Source: Streptomyces monashensis (GTDB lineage: Bacteria; Actinomycetota; Actinomycetes; Streptomycetales; Streptomycetaceae). From it: a stretch of 38,846 nucleotides of DNA. Below are positions 31,033 to 38,846 of this stretch, piece after piece. Position 1 is the first letter of the stretch; each line of letters opens with the position of its first letter. A program made the position numbers and the translations under genes. The stretch spans positions 1-38,846 of the forward strand of contig NZ_MLYO01000120.1 in NCBI RefSeq assembly GCF_001866665.1, given 5' to 3'. The notes beneath the pieces are model-generated. The model was not told the origin of the DNA, did no database searches, and saw nothing but the letters and a program-made list of their open reading frames with translations.

Positions 31033-31296
31033 TCAAGCTACTGAAGAGAGCCGTTGTCCGCCCGCAGAGGCGGTTCCAACGGCTGATGGCGTCCCGCCGA
31101 GACGCCGAGTGGCGTAAGCCCTGCGGGCCATGCAGATCCGCTCCGCGCCGCGACGAGGCGTGTCGGCGTACTGGCCCCAGTCGTAGACGGCCCAGGCTAT
31201 GTCGCTGGTGTCGGCGGGGCGCACGAACTGTGCCTCGTGTCCGTCGACCTCGTAGGTGAACAAGTCCGCCAGGCGGGCCGGGTCCGACGTGATCAC
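31033..31296 (-). CDS. Hypothetical protein
   Basis: An 87-residue product from GTG 31296 with GAGGAG eight bases upstream. The first ~60 residues look genuine (DLFTYEVDGHEAQFVRPADT, IAWAVYDWGQYADTP), the rest is low-complexity and may lie beyond an ancient stop. Family not recognised. Confidence 0.5.
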   Translation of the reverse strand: MITSDPARLADLFTYEVDGHEAQFVRPADTSDIAWAVYDWGQYADTPRRGAERICMARRAYATRRLGGTPSAVGTASAGGQRLSSVA

Positions 31297-31480
31297 GGTT
31301 GGCTCCTCGCCTCGCTGCTACCGGATCGGTGGGCCCGGCGGGGTTCGTCACGGGCGTAGTCCCTCTCCCCGCTGGACCTGCCCAGTGTGGCCTACCAGTT
31401 GCTCTTTGGGGTATCGGGGGCAGCCTCGTTCGCCCACGCCTGGGCTGTGGCGACGTTGGGGGCGCGCCGACGCCGCGGAC

Positions 31481-31627
31481 GTGGACAAGCTCGAGGCCCG
31501 GCGGCCGGAGTGGCAGAATCCGGAGTATTCCTGGCGACCTCGCGGTAAGCCACAAATCGTACCGTTCGGTGACATGATGAGTGATGAATTCCGCATCATC
31601 ACGGTCGTCCGACCAGGCGACACCTGA
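31481..31627 (+). CDS. Short ORF or C-terminal remnant
   Basis: GTG 31481 opens 48 codons (DKLEARRPEWQNPEYSWRPR ... MMSDEFRIITVVRPGDT) that look protein-like but without a ribosome binding site. The frame is open upstream, so it may be the tail of a lost gene. The remainder of 31,297-31,663 shows nothing else. Confidence 0.3.
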   Translation: MDKLEARRPEWQNPEYSWRPRGKPQIVPFGDMMSDEFRIITVVRPGDT

Positions 31628-31663
31628 GCCATTCCTGCCTGTCAGTACGGAAGGCGGTGAGCA

Positions 31664-31942
31664 ATGAGCGACACCGAGCAGGCACCCACTGCGGCCGAAG
31701 GGACAGAGGCGGAGACCACCCCCGAGGAGTCACCGGCCACGACTGAGGCCGGCCCCGCGGAGGGCGAGGAGCCGACCCCCGAGGCAGCGGAGACGGAAGC
31801 AGAAGAACCCGCCCCCACCACAGCCGAGGAGACTGGGGCTGAAGAGCCCGCGACCCCTGCAGCCGAGGAGGCTGGGACCGAAGAACCAGCCACCCCCGCG
31901 GCCGAGGAGACCGGGACCGAAGAAGCCGCCACAGAGGAGTAG
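31664..31942 (+). CDS. Acidic, repetitive disordered protein
   Basis: A 92-residue protein, GGAAGGCGG before the ATG. It consists almost wholly of Glu, Ala, Thr, Pro and Gly; the C-terminal part repeats EEPATPAAEE-(A/T)GTEE with 17-residue period. No fold or membrane helix. Net charge is strongly negative, so it could bind cations or act as a flexible tail protein. A perfect hairpin follows 6 bases after the stop. Unknown function. Confidence 0.65.
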   Translation: MSDTEQAPTAAEGTEAETTPEESPATTEAGPAEGEEPTPEAAETEAEEPAPTTAEETGAEEPATPAAEEAGTEEPATPAAEETGTEEAATEE

Positions 31943-31947
31943 GAGAA

Positions 31948-31979
31948 TGGCTGTGCGCGACGGTCGTCGCGCACAGCCA
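31948..31979. terminator. Perfect 14-bp hairpin after the acidic gene
   Basis: TGGCTGTGCGCGAC / GTCGCGCACAGCCA with a GGTC loop. It starts 5 bases after the stop at 31942 and lies 22 bases past the end of the converging gene at 32002, so it can serve both. Confidence 0.8.
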
Positions 31980-32001
31980 CGACGGCAGCTCGGGACGCTC
32001 C

Positions 32002-32295
32002 TCAAGCGGACTCGCTGCCTGTACGCACCGGCCGCGCATCCCGCCGCGCGAGGGGCGGAAGTCCGGATGCCTGCAGTTCCGCCGGTGCCACCCTGGACGG
32101 GTCTCTGCTGGCCACCCGCCAAAAGCGAGCCACCATGATCATGCCGTCGACGCTCCCCCGCACGAACCCGTCCACGATGCCCAGACCGCCCGGGCGTTCA
32201 CACAGCACCACATCACCCGGCTCCTGATCATCCGCGATCTGCTGGTAGTCCCCCGAGTTGGGGCGACCCGAGAGCTCGTACGCCCAGTGGCCCAT
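32002..32295 (-). CDS. Hypothetical protein
   Basis: About 97 residues from ATG 32295 (alternative ATG 32304 or 32337). It reads GHWAYELSGRPNSGDYQQIA, EPGDVVLCERPGGLGIVDGF and VARFWRVASRD; beta-rich and probably soluble. Not recognised. Confidence 0.5.
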   Translation of the reverse strand: MGHWAYELSGRPNSGDYQQIADDQEPGDVVLCERPGGLGIVDGFVRGSVDGMIMVARFWRVASRDPSRVAPAELQASGLPPLARRDARPVRTGSESA

Positions 32296-32389
32296 GCCTG
32301 CCATCCTGCCGGGAACAACGGGCATCCCACTGATCACTCGACTTTCGAGTGCGCCTGCGTATGCGCCGGTCCCTTGCTCGGCGAGGACT

Positions 32390-33451
32390 CTACTCGGCCG
32401 GGACGAAGAGCAGCCCCTTCGCCTTGGGAGCCACGCTGCCGAAGGCGGTGATCTGACCGGTCTTCAGGTTAAGCGTGCCCAGCCCGTTCGCCGCCGAGGC
32501 GAAGGCCTCGCCCTTGGAGAAGTGGCCCGTCACGGCGATCACGTCGCCCTTCGCGGTGTCCACCACGTAGAGGGTTCCCTCAGTGGAGGAGGCGAAGGCG
32601 GTGTCGTCCACCGTCTGGCTCAGCGGCAGGACGACCGCCTTCTGCCACGCGCTGCCCCAGTGCTTGACGAAGACGGCCTGCTGGTCGGCCTGGCCATCCA
32701 GCAGCAGGCTGCCGCCCAGGCCCGGCACGGAGCGCGGCACGAAGGTGCTGGAGTCGTCGTCGGTCAGGTTGAGCGGACCGGTCTTGCCGGTCACCAGGTT
32801 GGTGGCCGTGATGTTGTCGTCGAAGACCGGAGTGGTCTTGGCGACCGAGCCGCTGAAGGTCACCTTGTACAGCGCCGGGCGGCCCGCGGTGCTGCCCTTG
32901 GCGTCCGCGGTGGGGTTGGAGGCGACGATGTAGACGACGCCGTGCCGGACGCTCACGTTGTCCGTGCCGCCGCCGTGCGGCAGCGAGCTGTAGTGGTAGT
33001 GCTTCACTGCGCCGGCGCCGTGGTGGCGGCCACGCCGGAAGCTGATGGTGTAGACGCTGCTGTTGCCGTCTTCGTTGACGGATGCGATGACCCGGTGGGT
33101 ACGGGGGTCGGCGCCGAGGCCGTCGACCTTGCCGGCGAGGTCCCAGTGCGCCACCTCCTTGCCGTGCTTGTCGAACTCCACGACGGTGCTCTTGGTGTTC
33201 CCGGTGGGCGAAGGCTCACCCTGCGAGCCCACCCCGTTCTGGAAGCCGACGAAGAGCTTGTCGCCCAGACGCGCGATGTCGTCGGCTCCGGTCACCTTGC
33301 CACCCGCGTGCGCGAAGACGGCCGCCTTGAAGCCGGCGGGCACACCCACGGACGCCGCGTTCGTCGCGGCTCCCGCCACCCCCGAGAACCCGATCGCCAC
33401 AGCCACCACACCGGCCGCCGCGCCGAGCACCTTGCTGATCCTCATACTCAT
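32390..33451 (-). CDS. Secreted beta-propeller-like protein
   Basis: A 353-residue protein with a signal peptide (MSMRISKVLGAAAGVVAVAI, cut near AGA-AT at 29-31). The mature part has repeating short strands ending in Asp/Gly turns (TVVEFDKHGKEVAHWDLAG, GTLYVVDTAKGDVIAVTGHF, LGTLNLKTGQITAFG), suggesting a YVTN/SMP-30-like propeller. Start ATG 33451 follows GGGAAGG. No catalytic residues recognised. Single gene. Confidence 0.75.
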   Translation of the reverse strand: MSMRISKVLGAAAGVVAVAIGFSGVAGAATNAASVGVPAGFKAAVFAHAGGKVTGADDIARLGDKLFVGFQNGVGSQGEPSPTGNTKSTVVEFDKHGKEVAHWDLAGKVDGLGADPRTHRVIASVNEDGNSSVYTISFRRGRHHGAGAVKHYHYSSLPHGGGTDNVSVRHGVVYIVASNPTADAKGSTAGRPALYKVTFSGSVAKTTPVFDDNITATNLVTGKTGPLNLTDDDSSTFVPRSVPGLGGSLLLDGQADQQAVFVKHWGSAWQKAVVLPLSQTVDDTAFASSTEGTLYVVDTAKGDVIAVTGHFSKGEAFASAANGLGTLNLKTGQITAFGSVAPKAKGLLFVPAE

Positions 33452-33674
33452 GACCTTCCCTCACACAAGAGGCGAACCAGACCGCGCGCCAGCCTGTGTG
33501 CCCTTGAAGATCCAGCGGTGGCGCGAACACGGCTCGAAGGGAACGAGGGAGTTAACGTCTACGGCTGTGTAGACCGTTCGGAGGCGTCCGGTCATGACGG
33601 CAGACAGCCCTCCTGCATGTTTGGTCCGCCGACTACGTCCCCGCCCCTGGACTCTCGTCGACCGGGAGGCTGTG

Positions 33675-34108
33675 ACCAAGGGCCCTGGGGCATGGTCGGC
33701 GTAGACGTGGTGCAGCAGTGCGTGGGTCTCCTGGGCGAGCCTCAGCCGTTCCGCTTCGATACGGGAACGCTTGCGATTCTCCCGCACCAGGTGCAACGTG
33801 CCGCCTGCCGCTGTGCAGGCGCCCACGTGCTGGTCACGTTGGTGTAGTTGCCGCCGATCAGTTCCGCCCGCGCGCTGGGCGTGGTGATGCCTGCCGCGGC
33901 AGGACGATCAAGTAGACGCCCAGTGCGATCAGGAAGACGACGTGCGTTTGCTGGACACGGCCCGCGGCACCCACGCCGCAAGCCGGTCGAAGGCGTGTCG
34001 TGGATACGCGATCCGGGTCAGAGACTCGGCGGGGACACCATCGAGCATGTTCTCCGCCCCGGCAACTGTCTTCTCATTCGATGTGCTTGCGTCGCGTTCT
34101 GTGCCCAT
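33675..34108 (-). pseudogene. Small membrane protein, frameshifted
   Basis: From ATG 34108 (GGAG upstream) a frame encodes ENMLDGVPAESLTRIAYPRH; after a shift near 33945 a membrane helix appears (THVVFLIALGVYLIVLP), then ELIGGNYTNVTS and, in a third frame, GACTAAGGTLHLVRENRKRS and LAQETHALLHHVYADHAP. These parts fit one small Streptomyces membrane protein read in three frames, so the gene is inactive. Family unnamed. Confidence 0.55.
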
Positions 34109-34198
34109 GTTCGTCTCCAGAATGCTGGCTGTGCGGACGGTCCGTCCGTGGTGCCGTTGTGTCGAGCATCCTGCAACTGGCCGAACAGGAAAGGAGTT

Positions 34199-34306
34199 GT
34201 GCCACATACGGACGAGGACCTGCTCGGCGAGTACTGGTTCGACCCGGGCGAGGTGACCCTGGCTTGGATGCCGACCCTCGGGGGAAGTTCATCAGTTGCG
34301 CAATAA
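34199..34306 (+). CDS. 35-residue ORF
   Basis: GTG 34199 is preceded by GGAAAGGAG. The peptide (DEDLLGEYWFDPGEVTLAWM) is acidic and aromatic, with a stop at 34306. It may be genuine or the truncated start of a longer protein. Unknown. Confidence 0.35.
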   Translation: MPHTDEDLLGEYWFDPGEVTLAWMPTLGGSSSVAQ

Positions 34307-34347
34307 TGAAAGCATCATCTGAACGGAGCCAGGGGGAGGGCCGGACC

Positions 34348-34617
34348 ATGCGAGGCACGTCCGCTGCGGAGCGCCTGCTGGAAGAACTGGCGCAGGGATA
34401 CCCGCCGCCTCCCCCGGACGCCCAGGTCCAGCTCACCTACCGGCCAGTGGCCATGAACGAGCAGGCCGGATGGCCGCGGCCGGGCACCGTCACCGCCTGG
34501 TGGACAACCCCGGACGGCGCCACCCTGTACCGCCTGTGCCTGTCCGGAGCCCCGACGCCGCGCTGGGTCGTCCACGACCCCGACCGGATCGCTCTGCTGG
34601 TCGAAGACGGCACATGA
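34348..34617 (+). CDS. Hypothetical protein
   Basis: An 89-residue protein, GGGGGAGGG before the ATG. It reads RLLEELAQGYPPPPPDAQVQ, GTVTAWWTTPDGATLYRLCL and RWVVHDPDRIALLVEDG. Soluble alpha/beta look. Its stop overlaps the start of the next ORF (ATGA). Family not recognised. Confidence 0.6.
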   Translation: MRGTSAAERLLEELAQGYPPPPPDAQVQLTYRPVAMNEQAGWPRPGTVTAWWTTPDGATLYRLCLSGAPTPRWVVHDPDRIALLVEDGT

Positions 34618-35000
34618 CGCTCCCGGCCGGCAAGAAGGTTGCCGGACGGCACAACAGTCGAAGTCAGCCCGGGCGATACGCCCTCGGGGGAGGAAAACCA
34701 TCCATGGTGCACGGCGACGTTCAGCGGCGCGACGCGAATCTCCGGCTGGGAGCCGCCGTGTCCGAGATCGAGGGGCTCTATACGGCCCTGCTGAAGACCA
34801 CCTCCCCTGGACGGCGCCGGCGGCTACAAGCCGAGCTGTCGCGCGCCGCCGAGCGGCTCGCGGGGCTGGCAGCCGCTACCGGACCGGGGCGAGGAGCTTT
34901 GCCTGCGGCTCCGAGACGTTCACGCAGGGCACGCCGGAAGGCACTGGCCGAACGAGGCGCCGCGTGGATCATCGCGCGCTACGGACGGAACGCACGCTGA
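34614..35000 (+). CDS. Hypothetical basic protein
   Basis: A 128-residue frame starting with ATGA overlap, or a shorter 98-residue form from ATG 34704 with GGGGGAGG upstream. A helical segment (LGAAVSEIEGLYTALLKTTS, RRRRLQAELSRAAERLAGL) precedes a very basic tail (RRSRRARRKALAERGAAWII). It could bind nucleic acid. Unknown. Confidence 0.5.
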   Translation: MTLPAGKKVAGRHNSRSQPGRYALGGGKPSMVHGDVQRRDANLRLGAAVSEIEGLYTALLKTTSPGRRRRLQAELSRAAERLAGLAAATGPGRGALPAAPRRSRRARRKALAERGAAWIIARYGRNAR

Positions 35001-35283
35001 GGCCATGCCGGCCGACCGCATGAGATCACTGACGCCGGGAATCGGGTCGCAGTCCGTTGATCAGTGACTCCGTGCCATCGGGCGCTGACCGGCACGTTGC
35101 CCGGGCCCACCCTGATGCACATCCAGCTCGCATCCGGCGCGCCCTTGTCTTGCGCCGCCATACGCTGGCCGACACAGCACAGAGCAGCACGATCCGCGGA
35201 GGAATGTCCGACTAGTCTGTTCCCAGGTGTCTCGGAAAGTGTGGTCGACATGGCCCGCCCGCAGTCACCGACCGGGAGACTCA

Positions 35284-35715
35284 ATGCCGGAGCACTCGCC
35301 CGCCCCGCCACACGGACACCGCAGCCTCTGGGAGACCGCACGCGGCGCACTGCACCGACTGGGAGGGCGGACAGCCCACACGGCCCGCGCCTCGGAGCAC
35401 GTCGTGGTCCGGCTGTCGGGCGAGATCACCGCGAAGAACGCCGAAAGGGTCAGCGAGGACCTGCTCGACGCCCTCGTGACGCATCCACGCGTTCTGGAGG
35501 TGGATCTCCAACGCGTCACCTACATGAACAGCGACGGAGGCCGGGCCTTCCTCTCCACGCTGCGCCAGGCACGACTCCATGGCACAAGGATCATCGTCAC
35601 CCATACCAGCGCCAACGCCAGCATTACGTTCCAGCGGCTCGGCCTGACCCAACTGCTCGACATCCACGAAGAGGGCGCACCCGAAAACGGCACACCAGAT
35701 GGCCGGTCTCCGTGA
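35284..35715 (+). CDS. STAS-domain anti-sigma factor antagonist
   Basis: A 143-residue protein; GGGAG before ATG 35284. Residues 39-128 form a STAS domain (VVVRLSGEITAKNAERVSED, LEVDLQRVTYMNSDGGRAFL, TRIIVTHTSANASITFQRLG). Ser83 in MNSDGG corresponds to the phosphorylatable Ser of SpoIIAA/RsbV. It would bind an RsbW-type kinase when unphosphorylated and so release a sigma factor. No kinase gene is adjacent; the preceding 280 bases show no gene. Confidence 0.8.
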   Translation: MPEHSPAPPHGHRSLWETARGALHRLGGRTAHTARASEHVVVRLSGEITAKNAERVSEDLLDALVTHPRVLEVDLQRVTYMNSDGGRAFLSTLRQARLHGTRIIVTHTSANASITFQRLGLTQLLDIHEEGAPENGTPDGRSP

Positions 35716-35852
35716 CGGCGCGGCCTTCCGCAGGACGAGCGCAAAAGGCATGCAGGTCGGTCGCTGGCCCCGCGACGCTGCCTGACACCACCGCGACGCC
35801 TGACCACCGAACGCCAAGGCATAGATCGAAATTGCTCGTAATAGAGAAATGG

Positions 35853-35896
35853 CAGTGCCGTAACAATTCCGTCAGTACAGATACAGAATGGCACTG
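35853..35896. promoter_or_regulatory. Inverted repeat before the LCP gene
   Basis: CAGTGCC (35853-35859) and GGCACTG (35890-35896) flank an AT-richer stretch about 40 bases before ATG 35937. The spacing suggests a regulator site around the promoter. No sigma-specific motif is assigned. Confidence 0.35.
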
Positions 35897-35936
35897 ACCG
35901 CAGGCTCGGTCAGGTCCGGCGGGCACACTGCAGGGC

Positions 35937-37184
35937 ATGAACGGATGGCCCGAGGGGTGGAGCGAGGACGGCGAGCCGGAAGGCGCTCGCGCGGTGCCTC
36001 AGGCGGGAAGGCCGCTGGGCGGTTACGCACCGCAGTCACAGCAGTTTTCCGGTGGGCCGCAGGGGCCGACTGCCGAGCCACCGCTGCCGCCTCAGCTGTC
36101 ACCACGTATGGCGGCGGCACACGGTGGCGTACCGCGGCAGGTGAGAGGTGACGGCAACGGTACGTACCGGGCGGGCCGCCCCGCGCGTCCGGACCGCCCG
36201 AAGAGCTGGCGCAAGCGGATCGGATACGGCCTGTTGACGCTGGTGGTCGTTCTGATGATCACGTCTGTGGGGACGTACTTCTGGGCGGACAGCAAGCTGA
36301 CCCGGACGATCGACCTTGACGCGCTGCCGAACCGTCCCCCGCAGGACACGGGCACCAACTATCTGATCGCGGGTTCCGACAATCGCGGCAACCTCACACA
36401 CGCACAGCAGCAGGCGCTGCATGTCGGCAGCGACAACGAGGGGCAGTTCGGCAACAGCGACACGATGATGATCCTGCACGTGGGCTCGCACGGGGACACG
36501 TTGCTGAGCCTGCCGCGCGACAGCTATGTGACGATCCCGGCATTCACCGGGCAGACGGGCAAGCACTACCCGGCATCGAAGCACAAGCTGAACGTGGCGT
36601 TCTCGTGGGGCGGCGGGCAGTTGCTCGCGCAGACGGTCGAGTACAACACGGGTCTGCACATCGACCACTACGCAGAGATCGGCTTCGGCGGGTTCGTGAA
36701 CCTGGTGAACACGCTAGGCGGGGTGAACATGTGCCTGGACAAGCCGATCAAGGACAAGGACTCGGGCGCGGACTTCAAGTCGGGCTGCCAGGAGTTCAAC
36801 GGGGCGCAGTCTCTGGCGTTCGTCAGGGAGCGGCACCAGGAGGCGAACCAGGACCTGGGCCGCGAGAAGCACCAGCAGCAGTTCCTGCACGCGGTCGCTC
36901 AGCAGACGGCGACGCCGGGGACGTTGCTGAACCCGTTCAAGCTGTACCCCGTCCTTGGCGCGGGGCTGGAGACGCTGAGCGTCGACAAGAGCATGAGCCT
37001 GTACGACCTGGCGAAGCTGGCGCTGGCCATGAAGGACGTCTCCGGCGGCCAGGGCACGTCGACGGTCGTCCCGGTCGCCAACCCCAGCTACCCGACAGCA
37101 GACGGCGATTCCCTCCTCTGGAACCAGACCCAAGCCAAGACCCTCTTCAGCAAGCTCCAAAACGATGATCCCGTGGCCGGCTAA
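35937..37184 (+). CDS. LCP (LytR-CpsA-Psr) family cell-wall ligase
   Basis: A 415-residue protein: disordered cytosolic N-terminus (1-90), one membrane helix (about 96-116) and an extracellular LCP domain. Conserved acidic/basic residues are present in GSDNRG (146-151), NSDTMMILH (173-181), SLPRDSYV (191-198), KLNVAFSWGG and SLAFVRERH. LCP proteins transfer polyprenyl-phosphate-linked glycopolymers to peptidoglycan. Two Cys (MCLD, GCQEF) may form a disulfide. It precedes the broken uppP gene. Confidence 0.9.
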   Translation: MNGWPEGWSEDGEPEGARAVPQAGRPLGGYAPQSQQFSGGPQGPTAEPPLPPQLSPRMAAAHGGVPRQVRGDGNGTYRAGRPARPDRPKSWRKRIGYGLLTLVVVLMITSVGTYFWADSKLTRTIDLDALPNRPPQDTGTNYLIAGSDNRGNLTHAQQQALHVGSDNEGQFGNSDTMMILHVGSHGDTLLSLPRDSYVTIPAFTGQTGKHYPASKHKLNVAFSWGGGQLLAQTVEYNTGLHIDHYAEIGFGGFVNLVNTLGGVNMCLDKPIKDKDSGADFKSGCQEFNGAQSLAFVRERHQEANQDLGREKHQQQFLHAVAQQTATPGTLLNPFKLYPVLGAGLETLSVDKSMSLYDLAKLALAMKDVSGGQGTSTVVPVANPSYPTADGDSLLWNQTQAKTLFSKLQNDDPVAG

Positions 37185-37399
37185 CGCGAAGCGTCGAACA
37201 CCATCGTCGTCGCGCTGTACGCCGCCGGGCTCGTCCTGGCCCGCAAGCACCACGAACGGAACCTGCTCGGAAGGGATAGTCCTGGCGAGACCGGATACTT
37301 CCGCGTGCTGGCGTCCGCGAGAGGGAGCAGTGTGAGCTGGGCGCTTCGGGTGGCCTGTCCGGATTCTTGCCCTCCTGTAGTACCTTCCGCGGCCGCAGC

Positions 37400-38083
37400 T
37401 GTACGCGCGTGATCCGCGGCCTGACAACGTCGGTCACCCAGCGCCGGATCCAGACCGTGGACCAGAAGCTTGCCTGACTGATCCTCACGGCGTGCGTCCC
37501 GGTCGCGGGCGTCGCGGTCGACAAGGTGTTCCGTACAACGCTCGGGCGGCACGTTCCGACCGCGATCTTCTTCGCCCTCAACGGCATCGCGCTTTTCGTC
37601 ACCGAGCAGCTGCGGCGCGGCGGGACTGCGCGCAGGCGGGCCGTGGCCGTGGCCGCGCCCGGGGAGGAACAGCTGTCGGCGGAGGAACAGCCGGACCTGC
37701 GGATCACCCGGCTAACCATGCGCCAGGCTGTGACCATCGGCGCCGCCCAGATCCTCGCCCTCCTCCCCGGCATCAGCCGCACCGGCTCCACCATCAGCGC
37801 GGGCATCTTCAAGGGCCTGAACCACGAGGACTCCGTCCGCTGCGCGTTCCTCCACGCCGCGCCGGTCATCGGCGACGCCCTGCTCAAGCTGCCGCCGCTG
37901 CTCGGCGCTCTTGGCAACGGCCTGCGCGGCCCGCTCCTGGCGGGCAGCGTCGCCGCCTTCGTGACCGCCTACCTCGCGCCCCGCTACCTGGCCCGGTACT
38001 TCGAGCACCGCGCCCTGATTCCCTTCGCGATCTGCTGCTCAGTTGTGGGCCTGGGCAGCCTCGCCTACTTCGCCGTTGCGTAA
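37400..38083 (+). pseudogene. uppP: Undecaprenyl-diphosphatase (BacA), N-terminus lost, in-frame TGA
   Basis: The catalytic second half is intact: ILALLPGISRTGSTISAGIF (the PGxSRSGxT motif), DSVRCAFLHAAPVIGDALLK and several helices to the stop at 38083. Upstream, the same frame reads IRGLTTSVTQRRIQTVDQKLA, then TGA (37475-37477, where Trp is usual), then LILTACVPVAGVAVDKVFRT. The first third of the enzyme, with its own acidic motif, is missing. The enzyme normally recycles undecaprenyl diphosphate at the membrane. From GTG 37526, 185 residues could still be made, but this is too short for function. Confidence 0.8.
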
Positions 38084-38332
38084 GGGGCGTCCATCTCAAG
38101 CTGGGCCGAGGGCTGGTTCATGCCGGGGTGAGGGACATCTGCCTCATGCCGGCGTGGGGGCGCTGCCACGCGGGGCGAGGGGGGCACGCATTCTTCCTCG
38201 GACGGAGGGGCCGGTGCTTTCGTCCTCGAGCGAAGGGCCGGCGCGTTCGCTTCCGAGTGACGGGCCGGTCCTCCGCCGTATCCCTGATGGCTCGGTGCAG
38301 CCAAGGGGGGTTATCTGACCGCTCGTCGTGGC
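38084..38332. other. Region with degenerate direct repeats, no gene
   Basis: Between about 38195 and 38280 a unit of about 27 bases containing GGGCCGGT/C recurs three times with changes. In one forward frame it reads TEGPVLSSSSEGPARSLPSD, suggesting a repeated SEGPxxSL-type peptide, but no start with a ribosome site is visible. Possibly a remnant of a Ser/Pro repeat protein. Confidence 0.35.
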
Positions 38333-38779
38333 TCAGGTGGCGTCGGGATCGTAGGCGTGCGCGGGGGCCTGATTCGGTGAGGCCGCTCGGCTCGCCCCGC
38401 TCCCGGTCCGACCGGTCGGCTCGGTTGGCGCGGCCCGCTCGGTCGACTCGCTCGGCTCGCCGTTCACCGCGTCGGCCAGCTCGGCCAGCTCCGCCCTCGG
38501 ATCCAGGGCGGAGCGGATCTCCTCGATCCCGAGGCCGTCGCCGTCGAGGAGGTGCTTGCGCACGAACGTCTTCGGGTGCAGGTCCTCCAGCTCCAGGTCC
38601 TTGAACTCCGGACCCAGTTCCGAGCGCACGTCCTCCTTGGCGGCCTCGGAGAACGCGCGGACCTTGCGAAGGAACCCGGTCACCTTCTGTACGACCTCGG
38701 GCAGCTTGTCCGGGCCGAAGAGCAGGATGATCATGATCCCCAGGACGAGCAGGTCCAGCGGACTCACGTCGAACAACAT
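38333..38779 (-). CDS. tatB: Sec-independent protein translocase TatB
   Basis: A 148-residue TatA/B-type protein: N-terminal membrane helix (VSPLDLLVLGIMIILLFGPD), the FGP hinge, an amphipathic helix (KLPEVVQKVTGFLRKVRAFS) and a long charged tail. SELGPEFKDLELEDLHPKTF is a block I associate with Streptomyces TatB. It forms the twin-arginine signal receptor with TatC in the membrane. ATG 38779 is preferred (GGAG seven bases upstream) to GTG 38791. Confidence 0.88.
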   Translation of the reverse strand: MLFDVSPLDLLVLGIMIILLFGPDKLPEVVQKVTGFLRKVRAFSEAAKEDVRSELGPEFKDLELEDLHPKTFVRKHLLDGDGLGIEEIRSALDPRAELAELADAVNGEPSESTERAAPTEPTGRTGSGASRAASPNQAPAHAYDPDAT

Positions 38780-38815
38780 CGGTGTCTCCACTCTGTCCCC
38801 GAAGGGATGCCGGGC

Positions 38816-38846
38816 TCACGGCCGTACGAACTGGGTCTCGGCGGCG
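38816..38846 (-). CDS. C-terminal end of the gene upstream of tatB (partial)
   Basis: The reverse frame ends AAETQFVRP with TGA at 38816-38818. In Streptomyces a trypsin-like serine protease often precedes tatB, so it may be the tail of such a gene, but ten codons cannot prove this. Confidence 0.3.
   Translation of the reverse strand, partial: AAETQFVRP

Noticed and set aside
30638..31555. A 305-codon reverse frame
   Set aside because: Arg/Pro-rich, no ribosome binding site, and overlaps a better-supported small gene at 31033-31296.
1..38846. tRNA, rRNA or CRISPR arrays
   Set aside because: No cloverleaf with CCA-type end, rRNA signature or regularly spaced repeats noticed on either strand by eye.

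Overview
The window looks like chromosomal DNA of a Streptomyces-type actinomycete. GC is very high, GTG starts and GGAGG ribosome binding sites are frequent, short overlaps of the ATGA kind link genes, and many products have a typical Streptomyces look (SigE-type sigma factor, LCP protein, TatB). I saw no rRNA, tRNA or CRISPR array. IS remnants and broken genes are frequent, as in accessory regions or chromosome arms.

Left part (1-9,740): an MFS exporter with its MarR repressor and a near-perfect operator; phenolic acid decarboxylase with a divergent MarR gene and a double palindrome between them; a scrapyard of IS630, IS3/IS481-like, IS110 and IS21 remnants; a secreted-type protein that seems to have lost its 5' end to the IS; a SigE-like sigma gene split by one TAG next to an intact membrane anti-sigma-like gene; an MscS-like channel; a small ParB-fold-like protein; a GNAT enzyme.

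Central part (about 9,790-28,210): a dense magnesium homeostasis island. It contains two Nramp-related transporters whose metal-site residues differ from classical manganese/iron Nramp proteins, an M-box magnesium riboswitch with a short leader ORF and a ribosome-site-sequestering hairpin before the first one, MgtC, a free-standing MgtC C-terminal-like domain, a soluble MgtE-like sensor (PRC barrel, MgtE_N, CBS) translationally coupled to the second Nramp, a CorA pseudogene and a P-type ATPase pseudogene. ArsR/SmtB and OmpR-like regulators, two VOC proteins, a TrmO-like protein and several undescribed small proteins are interspersed. One 16-bp palindrome (TTGCGTNNATGYGCAA) occurs three times: on the start of the ArsR gene and before both small-leader transcription units. 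The two units share gene families in the same order, so the island probably grew by duplication, with later loss of the transporter from the first copy. An ABC transporter (ATPase plus double-length permease, no binding protein) completes the cluster.

Right part (28,270-38,846): broken YCII and IS110 pieces, a DUF998-like membrane protein, small hypothetical genes, an acidic repeat protein followed by a perfect hairpin, a secreted protein, a broken small membrane protein gene, a STAS-domain protein, an LCP cell-wall ligase, an uppP pseudogene with an in-frame TGA, and tatB at the edge.
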